Made by a program: the position numbers and the translations under genes. This document shows, in pieces, positions 1 to 4,824 of a stretch of 7,238 nucleotides of DNA. The notes beneath the pieces are model-generated. The model was given only the letters and a program-made list of their open reading frames with translations, made no database searches and was not told the origin of the DNA. Positions within the stretch are counted from its first letter, which is position 1, and every line of letters starts with the position of its first letter. The DNA is from an uncultured Coriobacteriaceae bacterium (GTDB lineage Bacteria; Actinomycetota; Coriobacteriia; Coriobacteriales; UMGS124), in assembly GCA_900555105.1 (NCBI GenBank), contig USJP01000072.1:1-7238 (forward strand), given 5' to 3'.

Positions 1-540
1 CTACGCGCTCCTGCTGAACGCGGGCGCACTTCCGGTCACGCTCACTGTTTCGAGTGCTCCGGCGGCAAGCGACACGCCGCTGACGTCGGCGTTCACCACA
101 GCGCGGCCGCCGGCCGGGTTCGCGGCGCAGGAGCAGCCCATGATCTGAGACAGCGTGCCGTCGTCCTGGGCAATCTCGCCAATGGTGGCGTTGTAGGGGT
201 TGGCCACGTCGCCGCCCACTGTGATGGACCAGTCGTCGGCCTGAGTCACGGCAAGCTCGGTGGAAGCGCCGCACAGCGTGGCGCTGGCCTTCTGGAAGAC
301 ATCGGCGATACGGTTGTTGGGCGTGACCGTCGTCTGGTCAAAGGAGAACTCGCCCTGAACGTTGGGGACGCGCACGACACCGTTGGCAGGGGCCTCTCCC
401 TCAACAGCCTGGCTGGAGGCGGGCACGGTCGTCCAGGTGGCAGGTGTATCAGCAGCCGGGCTGGCGGCAATGGCGAGGCTGGGTACGAGCAGGGCAGCCG
501 CTCCGGCGGCGCTCAGCACTTTTGTCGTTGAGACTTTCAT
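1..540 (-). CDS. Small secreted protein resembling the front half of a sulfite-oxidase-type molybdopterin domain
   Basis: A 179-residue exported protein of unknown exact function. Residues 1-26 form a Sec signal peptide (K2, K7, then an Ala/Leu core ending AIAA), followed by an Ala/Pro/Thr-rich linker to about residue 60. Residues 63-160 align with the neighbouring cytochrome fusion. FSFDQTTVTPNNRIADVF matches FSFTQDTITDTDEVF there, WSITVGGDVANP matches WEITVDGDAASNP, and C138-x2-N-P-x2-G matches C263-x2-N-P-x2-G without a gap. The protein stops soon after this cysteine, so the second half of the SUOX fold and the dimerisation domain are absent. ATG at 540 is chosen because GGAG lies 6 bases before it; the ATG four codons earlier has GAGG directly abutting it, which is poor spacing. 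Only 70 bp separate it from the upstream gene and no terminator is seen between them, so co-transcription is likely. It may be an accessory or electron-transfer partner of that gene (inference). The family resemblance is clear but cofactor binding is unproven. Confidence 0.85.
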   Translation of the reverse strand: MKVSTTKVLSAAGAAALLVPSLAIAASPAADTPATWTTVPASSQAVEGEAPANGVVRVPNVQGEFSFDQTTVTPNNRIADVFQKASATLCGASTELAVTQADDWSITVGGDVANPYNATIGEIAQDDGTLSQIMGCSCAANPAGGRAVVNADVSGVSLAAGALETVSVTGSAPAFSRSA

Positions 541-556
541 TTCTAGCTCCATCCTC

Positions 557-587
557 GTAGTACGGGGTAGCTTGGTTTGAATGTCAA
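557..587 (-). promoter_or_regulatory. Possible internal promoter for the small SUOX-like gene
   Basis: On the minus strand a perfect -35 hexamer TTGACA (587-582) is followed after 19 bases by TACTAC (562-557). The spacer is longer than the usual 17 and the -10 is a weak match, so this is tentative. If real, it would give the 179-residue protein transcription of its own besides read-through from the cytochrome gene. The TTGACA overlaps a short TTGA-n3-TCAA inverted repeat. Confidence 0.3.
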
Positions 588-610
588 GTTCAGGTAAAGC
601 CTTGCGCGGC

Positions 611-2074
611 TTACCTCACGTTGAAGAAGACCTGCGAGGGGTCGGTGCTGACGGAGCCGTCGGCTGCGACGCCGCGGACCATAAGCAGGTAGCCGCCGGC
701 TTTCTCGGGCGTGAACTCAAACTTCCAGTTGATCCAGCGGGAAACGTCGGTGTCGCCCAGCTCGTAGGTCGTCCATGTGGCGCCCTTGTCCATGGAGATC
801 TCGACGGCGGTCACGGGCACCTCGTAAGCGTCGGCAAAGCCCTGGAACTCGATGGTCTCGCCCAGCGGGAAGATGGTGCCGTTCTTGACATAGAAGATGG
901 AGGTGTTCGGCTTGTTGAACATCTCGCCAGTCTTGGGGTTCGTGAAGCCCTGGAAAATGCGAGGAGCATTGTCCTCATAGGTGAACTTCAGCTCAACGAC
1001 GCGCTTGGTGTAGTGGCAGCCACCGGCGGGGGCGGTCCAAAGCTGGACGGGGTAGCCCTGGAGCATGCCGAGGGGCTCGCCATTGATCTCAGTCACGAGC
1101 ATCATGCTGTCGATATACTGGTTGACGTACTCCATGGGCAGCGGATACACGTCCCAGCCGTCATCGGCAACGGAGTGCATGGCGGTGGCGGCGGGGTCGA
1201 CGCCGGCGTCCTCAAGGATGGTGGCCAGCGGGATGCCCTTGACGACAACGTTGCACACATAGGCGCCGGCGGGCGGGTTGGTCTGGCAGTCCATCTTGAT
1301 GGTGCGCTCGACCATCTGATCCTCGTAGTCGGAGAGCTTGAAGGTGAACGGGTTGGAGGCAGCGTCGCCGTCGACGGTGATCTCCCAGTTCTCATAGGCC
1401 TCGACCGACGTGTCGTTATCGGGGGTCACGCCGCGGTGATCGTTGTTCTCCCAGTAATAGAAGACTTCGTCGGTGTCGGTAATGGTGTCCTGCGTGAAGC
1501 TGAACGTAGCTCCCGACAGGTCGGAGACATTGGAGATGCCCATGTAGGCCTCGTTGTACTTCACGAGGTCCCACATCTCAAATTCGCCCGTGGCGGGGCT
1601 CACATAGTGGCAGGAGTCGCAGCTACCGCCCATGGCGGCGAACTCCGTGCTCGTGTTGTGGATGGCGTGCATGCTGTCCTGGAAGTACAGCGCCTTGGAG
1701 TGGCACATGTAGCAGAACTTGATGGTCGCGTCGACGTTATAGGGGTTCCACAGCTCGGGGTGCGGCATATCCATTTCCTGGGTTACATCCAGGATGGAGG
1801 TGTGGCAGCCGCTCTCGGTGCAGCCGCGCTTGTCGCCCTTGAGCGAGGTGGTGTTCCACAGGAACGGGTCGCTCGGAATGGTCTGGAGCTGCGTGCCGTC
1901 CTCGAGCGTCACAACCTCGGGGGAGTGCTCCTCCATAGCGACGGCCGCCTTGTCCTTCTGGGCAACCTCCTCAGCCATGCCGGTACTCGGTACCAGGCCA
2001 GCGGCCATCATTGTGCCAGCAAGCACGCATGCAGCGCCGCATGCCAGCAACCTTGTGGCAATCCTTCCCTCCAT
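611..2074 (-). CDS. Secreted triheme cytochrome c fused to a sulfite-oxidase-type (SUOX) domain and Ig-like dimerisation domain
   Basis: A 487-residue predicted extracytoplasmic redox protein with unknown substrate. Residues 1-34 are a Sec-type signal peptide (R4, R8, hydrophobic core 10-28) without a twin-arginine pair. Residues 80-160 hold three heme c attachment motifs: CTESGCH (85-91, CX4CH), CYMCH (121-125) and CDSCH (152-156). Spare histidines at 105, 136 and 139 could be axial ligands. Residues about 190-365 match the SUOX-type molybdopterin domain: C263 sits where the Mo-ligand cysteine is expected, KGIPLATIL follows, then NGEPL (331-335) and QGYPVQ (339-344). Residues about 368-487 are the Mo-co dimerisation domain, with MDKGATW at 428-434. 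From family knowledge, the usual HGYPVR motif is QGYPVQ here, so the cofactor site looks altered. ATG at 2074 is preferred to GTG at 2110 because AAAGGGG lies 7 bases upstream and the signal peptide starts cleanly. It heads a probable two-gene operon and is divergent from the membrane regulator. It could be an active oxidoreductase or a cofactor-free scaffold. Confidence 0.94.
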   Translation of the reverse strand: MEGRIATRLLACGAACVLAGTMMAAGLVPSTGMAEEVAQKDKAAVAMEEHSPEVVTLEDGTQLQTIPSDPFLWNTTSLKGDKRGCTESGCHTSILDVTQEMDMPHPELWNPYNVDATIKFCYMCHSKALYFQDSMHAIHNTSTEFAAMGGSCDSCHYVSPATGEFEMWDLVKYNEAYMGISNVSDLSGATFSFTQDTITDTDEVFYYWENNDHRGVTPDNDTSVEAYENWEITVDGDAASNPFTFKLSDYEDQMVERTIKMDCQTNPPAGAYVCNVVVKGIPLATILEDAGVDPAATAMHSVADDGWDVYPLPMEYVNQYIDSMMLVTEINGEPLGMLQGYPVQLWTAPAGGCHYTKRVVELKFTYEDNAPRIFQGFTNPKTGEMFNKPNTSIFYVKNGTIFPLGETIEFQGFADAYEVPVTAVEISMDKGATWTTYELGDTDVSRWINWKFEFTPEKAGGYLLMVRGVAADGSVSTDPSQVFFNVR

Positions 2075-2127
2075 GATGCGTCCCCTTTCTTTGTGGTGTA
2101 CCGCATGCACGCGGACACACCGCCCTT

Positions 2128-2157
2128 GGGTCGCGCCTCCCTTTTGACGCGACGCCC
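2128..2157 (-). promoter_or_regulatory. Hairpin in the leader of the cytochrome fusion gene
   Basis: GTCGCG (2130-2135) and CGCGAC (2148-2153) form a perfect 6-bp stem around a 12-base loop. Outer GG and CC extend it past a one-base bulge. If transcription starts near 2160, as the adjacent -10 suggests, the hairpin would sit at the very 5' end of the mRNA, about 54 bases before the start codon. The minus-strand loop reads AAAAGGGAGG, which looks like a ribosome-binding site but has no start codon at suitable spacing. No T-tract follows, so it is not a terminator. A role in mRNA stability is a guess. Confidence 0.3.
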
Positions 2158-2166
2158 TTCGGACTC

Positions 2167-2195
2167 AGTGTAGGCGCGCGAGACGGGCTTGTCTT
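2167..2195 (-). promoter_or_regulatory. Probable promoter of the cytochrome fusion operon
   Basis: Minus-strand AAGACA (2195-2190, four of six matches to TTGACA) is separated by exactly 17 bases from TACACT (2172-2167, four of six matches to TATAAT). Transcription would begin near 2160, giving a leader of about 86 bases before the ATG at 2074. The -10 lies in the octamer CTACACTG, which recurs at the divergent regulator promoter. Confidence 0.5.
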
Positions 2196-2242
2196 CAAGA
2201 GAAACCTCTGATTTCGAAAATGGGGCCTTTTGAGGATTGATA

Positions 2243-2273
2243 GGGGTATCTGCCTGGTCTTTTTGCTACACTG
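2243..2273 (+). promoter_or_regulatory. Probable promoter of the membrane LuxR-type regulator
   Basis: TGCTACACT (2264-2272) is an extended -10 element, TGn followed by TACACT. No good -35 stands 17 bases upstream; that place holds GGGGTATC (2243-2250). TTGATA at 2237-2242 resembles a -35 but is 24 bases away. A weak -35 beside a good extended -10 suggests activator-dependent transcription (inference). The predicted start near 2279 leaves a very short leader before ATG 2288. Between this promoter and the divergent one lie TTTCGAAA (2212-2219) and AGAG-n4-CTCT (2198-2209), possible operator halves. Confidence 0.4.
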
Positions 2274-2287
2274 GCACCAAGGTGTGG

Positions 2288-3946
2288 ATGCTATCAATAG
2301 AAACTGTTGATGCGTTTCGGGGGAGTCGTAGCAACGGGTTCTGGTGTTTTGACCTGTATGTGGCAAATGTCATGTCGTTGATTGCACAGGTCGGTGTTGT
2401 TTGGTATGGGGCGGGCAAAGGGGAGCTGGGGCGCATGGTTGCTAGGCAAGAAAGCGCGGGGGAGGATGCGGCTGTGAATGCCGGCAGCCCGTCTATGCGT
2501 CGGATTGCCCGTGGAGTTTCGTGGGTCAACGTGGTGGGTTTTGCGCTGTGCCAGGTGTGGAACGTCTTGTGTGTGGCACTGCCCGACCCTGTGACGTATG
2601 GCGAGCCTTTTCACGACCTGCGTTGGTTGTCGCTTCTTACCGCACTGGCAGTATGCGTTGCGGCGGTTCTCCGTCGTCAGTCGGTTCTTGCCAGTGCCCA
2701 TCGCGTTTCCGCGTTCATTGCGATTGCCGCCGTCTCGGTTGCAAGCAGCCTGCTTGGGCCGGTGAGCGTCCTGTTCCCCGTGGCGTCCGAGTTTCTCATC
2801 CACCTGGCGGCCGTGGGTGTGGGCACCGGATTCGCAGGCCTGTTCGTCCTGTGGTACGTGCGCTTCTTTGAGACGGGCGACATGATGGGGCTTGCCTTCA
2901 GTGTGGTTGCCGCGGCCCTGCTCTCATATCCTATGGCAAATGTCCTGGATACAGATCAAATTAGCCCGTGGGCCTCGGCGTTGGTGGGGTCGTTGCTGCC
3001 GCTGTGCTCTGCTGTATGCTTCTGGGTTGACGGTCGTTTCACGCGGGGACAGGCGGCGGGTGAAGGGATGGATGCGCCCGCAATGTCTGAGGCGCTCGAT
3101 GACGGTTCGTGCGAAAGCACGCTCCCCTTTGTGGATGTCGCCTCGCGCCGGCTCTTTCTTCGGTTTGCGGCCTGCCTCTTTATAGTTGTCTGCGTTACGG
3201 AGACGGCTCGCAACCTGCTACTGGGAGGCACGGCAATCAGTTTTTACTCTGGCCTTGCTAATCTGGGCGGTCTGATGCTCAAGATCGGCTGCGCTATTTG
3301 GCTGGTCTCGGTGTTCGACGCGCGCGATGCGCGGGGTGTCTCGCTGGCGTACCGCATCGCCTTCATCATGCTGCTGGGCGTGGTGCTCTGCACGCCGCTT
3401 TTGTTGCAGGGCAACCTTTTGGCGCACATGCTGCTCGACGTGGGGTCGTTCTTCTTCCAGCTCGTCGTGCTCATGGTTGCCTACCAGATAGGCGTCGGCC
3501 TGCGTTTCGGCCCCGTGGTTGTGTTCGCCTCGGCGCGTGCGGTGTGGGCTGCTGGAGTAATGACGGGCATTGCAATCGCTCAGCTATGGGGCGGCCCTTC
3601 GGCTGTTCCGACCTTTGCGGTGGTTTTGGGAATCGCCGTGGCCGTAGCCTTCACCTTCATGTTCACCGAAAGGGACTGCACCGACGTTCTGGCAAGCCTG
3701 CCGGAGCCCGACCATGCGCCGCGTTTCAGGGAGAAGTGCGAGCATGTGGCGGGGCACTACGGCCTGTCTGCCCGCGAGTTGGAGGTCCTCGTGCTCATGG
3801 CCAAGGGTCGGTCGGCCTCGCGTGTGGCTGAAGACTTGGGTGTCACGTTGGCCACGATCAATTCGCACGTCAACCATATCTATCGCAAGCTCGGGGTCCA
3901 CTCGCGTCAGGAACTTATCGACGTGATCGAGCAGAACTCGGACTAG
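2288..3946 (+). CDS. Polytopic membrane protein with C-terminal LuxR-type DNA-binding domain
   Basis: A 552-residue predicted membrane-tethered transcription regulator. Residues about 25-470 contain roughly 12-13 hydrophobic segments in two blocks, split by a hydrophilic loop at about 245-295. This is the layout of the large Coriobacteriia family of membrane LuxR-type regulators; the ligand is unknown. The C-terminus (about 489-552) is a GerE/LuxR helix-turn-helix: GLSARELEVL at 492-501, MAKGRSASRVAEDLGVT ahead of the recognition helix, and TINSHVNHIYRKLGV at 523-537. ATG at 2288 is chosen because AAGG lies 7 bases upstream and follows the extended -10. The longer TTG start at 2237 would lie upstream of that promoter. 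ATG at 2372 is a shorter alternative that keeps nearly all membrane segments. It is divergent from the cytochrome operon, which is its most plausible target (inference from position), and converges on the lone Ig-domain gene. The DNA-binding domain is certain, the sensed signal is not. Confidence 0.93.
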   Translation: MLSIETVDAFRGSRSNGFWCFDLYVANVMSLIAQVGVVWYGAGKGELGRMVARQESAGEDAAVNAGSPSMRRIARGVSWVNVVGFALCQVWNVLCVALPDPVTYGEPFHDLRWLSLLTALAVCVAAVLRRQSVLASAHRVSAFIAIAAVSVASSLLGPVSVLFPVASEFLIHLAAVGVGTGFAGLFVLWYVRFFETGDMMGLAFSVVAAALLSYPMANVLDTDQISPWASALVGSLLPLCSAVCFWVDGRFTRGQAAGEGMDAPAMSEALDDGSCESTLPFVDVASRRLFLRFAACLFIVVCVTETARNLLLGGTAISFYSGLANLGGLMLKIGCAIWLVSVFDARDARGVSLAYRIAFIMLLGVVLCTPLLLQGNLLAHMLLDVGSFFFQLVVLMVAYQIGVGLRFGPVVVFASARAVWAAGVMTGIAIAQLWGGPSAVPTFAVVLGIAVAVAFTFMFTERDCTDVLASLPEPDHAPRFREKCEHVAGHYGLSARELEVLVLMAKGRSASRVAEDLGVTLATINSHVNHIYRKLGVHSRQELIDVIEQNSD

Positions 3947-3959
3947 CGATTCCTAGTCT
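3940..3959. terminator. Small hairpin between convergent genes, possible bidirectional terminator
   Basis: GACTAG (3941-3946) and CTAGTC (3953-3958) are perfect inverted repeats around the 6-base loop CGATTC, extended by one G-T pair. Each arm contains one gene's TAG stop codon, so the hairpin fills the whole gap between the two convergent genes. The stem is short and half A-T, and there is no T-tract on either side, so termination is uncertain. Confidence 0.3.
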
Positions 3960-4243
3960 CTAGCTGCGAAGACTTCAAATTCAACGCTGTCAGGCAGGGG
4001 GCTCGCGTCTCCATCTTCATTGATGGAGCGCACGAGCAGCTGGTAGAGCCCCTCTTGTTCGGGTGTATAAGAGAAATGCCAGGTGAGGAGCTTGCCGGGG
4101 ACGGCGCCCTCGGTTGCGTGGCGCGTCCAGGTGGCGCCTCCGTCGAGCGAGAACTCAACTGCGACGATGGCCTTGTCGAAGTCGTCGGCATACCCCTCAA
4201 AGTTCATAGGCCTTCCAACGGTTCCCGCGATGCGTCCAAGCAT
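3953..4243 (-). CDS. Stand-alone Ig-like domain of the sulfite-oxidase dimerisation type
   Basis: A 96-residue protein consisting only of the domain that forms the C-terminus of sulfite-oxidase-type enzymes (Mo-co dimerisation). It aligns along its length with residues about 405-486 of the cytochrome fusion in this window. GRPMNFEGYAD matches GETIEFQGFAD, VEFSLDGGATW (29-39) matches VEISMDKGATW, then come LLTWHFSYTPEQEGLYQLLVR (52-72) and a final EFEV. No signal peptide or membrane segment is seen, so it should stay in the cytoplasm, unlike its exported relative. ATG at 4243 is preferred to the in-frame TTG at 4255 because TGGAGG lies 5 bases before it and overlaps that TTG. It converges on the regulator gene and is divergent from csoR; no strong promoter is seen upstream. 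Its role is unknown. It could bind another SUOX-fold subunit encoded elsewhere, or be the remnant of a longer gene, but its strong ribosome-binding site and intact frame argue for a working gene. Confidence 0.85.
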   Translation of the reverse strand: MLGRIAGTVGRPMNFEGYADDFDKAIVAVEFSLDGGATWTRHATEGAVPGKLLTWHFSYTPEQEGLYQLLVRSINEDGDASPLPDSVEFEVFAARD

Positions 4244-4317
4244 GGGTGCCTCCAAAATGTGTGCGTGATTGTGCAGACAAGGTTCTCACGTGACGCCTGC
4301 TTGGTCAACAGGCAAGT

Positions 4318-4368
4318 CTGCGCAGCGCTGTGTTTGGGACAAGCTGCTTGCAATTGCTCGGATCCGAG
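4318..4368. repeat. Chain of abutting palindromes upstream of csoR
   Basis: Five perfect palindromes lie in 51 bases. CTGCGCAG (4318-4325) overlaps CAGCGCTG (4323-4330). After 9 bases, CAAGC-T-GCTTG (4340-4350), GCAATTGC (4350-4357) and the 12-base CTCGGATCCGAG (4357-4368) follow, each sharing its end base with the next. The last three cover the csoR -35 and spacer. They may be binding sites for dimeric regulators of csoR-copA or of the divergent Ig-domain gene. The palindromes are directly visible; a function is inferred. Confidence 0.5.
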
Positions 4369-4376
4369 GATACTAT
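4348..4376 (+). promoter_or_regulatory. Promoter of the csoR-copA operon
   Basis: TTGCAA (4348-4353) and TACTAT (4371-4376) are separated by exactly 17 bases, each matching four of six consensus positions. Transcription should start near 4383, giving a leader of about 48 bases. The spacer contains the palindrome CTCGGATCCGAG, and the CsoR-type operator lies just downstream of the -10, suited to blocking initiation. Confidence 0.6.
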
Positions 4377-4386
4377 TGCACTCAAT

Positions 4387-4403
4387 AAACCCCCCGGGGG
4401 TAT
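4387..4403. promoter_or_regulatory. CsoR-type copper operator
   Basis: Six C bases followed by five G bases and TAT give the C-tract/G-tract pseudopalindrome typical of CsoR operators, with right half GGGGGTAT (4396-4403) and an imperfect left half starting at AAACCCC. The core CCCCCGGGGG (4391-4400) is a perfect palindrome. It covers about +5 to +21 of the predicted transcript, so apo-CsoR bound here would be expected to repress csoR-copA until Cu(I) releases it. This follows from the known family mechanism, not from data on this site. Confidence 0.7.
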
Positions 4404-4431
4404 GTGTATCGCATAAGAACGGGATGATGGA

Positions 4432-4824
4432 ATGAGCGATTGCTGTTGCGCGCATCACGAGGACATGCCTGAAGAGGTGCCGCTAGCCGCAGTTTCAACT
4501 GAGGAAGAACAACCTCAGGACCAGGCATGCTGCTGTGCAAAGTACAAAGCAACGCCGCGCGGCGAAGAGTTTCAGGCCGACTTGCAGCGCAGGCTCAACC
4601 GCGCCATCGGCCAGCTCAACGGCGTGAAGGCGATGCTTGACGACAACCGCTATTGCGGCGATGTCCTCACGCAGCTTGCCGCTGCGGAGAGCGCCGTGCA
4701 CCGCGTGAGCGAAATGATTCTGCGCAACCACATGCAAACATGCGTGGTGGAGCAGATTCGCGCTGGGCATGACGAGATCGTCGATGAAGCGATGGACTTG
4801 ATTCACAGGTTTGGAGGAAGGTAA
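4432..4824 (+). CDS. csoR: CsoR-family Cu(I)-sensing repressor with cysteine-rich N-terminal extension
   Basis: A 130-residue all-helical, copper-responsive DNA-binding repressor, expected to regulate its own operon with copA. The core starts at about residue 38, with LQRRLNRAIGQLNGVKAML (51-69) as the conserved first helix. The Cu(I) ligand triad is intact: C75 in NRYCGD, and H100 and C104 in NHMQTC. The 25- and 4-residue spacings are the same as C36/H61/C65 of Mycobacterium tuberculosis CsoR. This fits copper better than the nickel (RcnR) or formaldehyde (FrmR) branches. Family members are often about 90-120 residues. Here an acidic N-terminus carries two CCC clusters, C4-C6 with H8 and H9, and C33-C35. 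The second stands before KxxTPR, a place where relatives often have cysteines; the first looks additional. The ribosome-binding site is weak (GGGATGATGGA). The stop TAA abuts the copA start, indicating tight translational coupling. Confidence 0.95.
   Translation: MSDCCCAHHEDMPEEVPLAAVSTEEEQPQDQACCCAKYKATPRGEEFQADLQRRLNRAIGQLNGVKAMLDDNRYCGDVLTQLAAAESAVHRVSEMILRNHMQTCVVEQIRAGHDEIVDEAMDLIHRFGGR
4813..4820 (+). promoter_or_regulatory. Strong ribosome-binding site of copA inside the end of csoR
   Basis: GGAGGAAG lies within the last codons of csoR. Its GGAGG core is 7 bases before the GTG at 4825, which directly follows the csoR TAA. This fixes the GTG as the copA start, and the following HMA domain begins correctly from it. 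Confidence 0.85.

Noticed and set aside
1175..1200. GGCGGTGGCGGCGG stretch as a simple repeat
   Set aside because: It encodes an Ala/Thr-rich stretch of the cytochrome fusion near residue 296 and is explained by GC-rich alanine codons.
2075..2110. Longer GTG start of the cytochrome fusion
   Set aside because: It would add a charged His-rich stretch before the signal peptide, while ATG 2074 has a well-spaced AAAGGGG. Even the longer form gives no twin-arginine motif.
581..2173. Open plus-strand frame of 530 codons across the cytochrome gene
   Set aside because: Its product is a Gly/Val/His-rich sequence without recognisable domains, and it lies antisense to a gene with heme motifs, a signal peptide and clear domains. 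It is a by-product of high-GC codon use.
2237..2287. Longer TTG start of the LuxR-type regulator
   Set aside because: The start would lie upstream of the extended -10 TGCTACACT, and no convincing ribosome-binding site supports it over ATG 2288.
4244..4340. Promoter for the lone Ig-domain gene
   Set aside because: TTGACC on the minus strand looks like a -35, but no acceptable -10 stands at the right distance, so no site was called.
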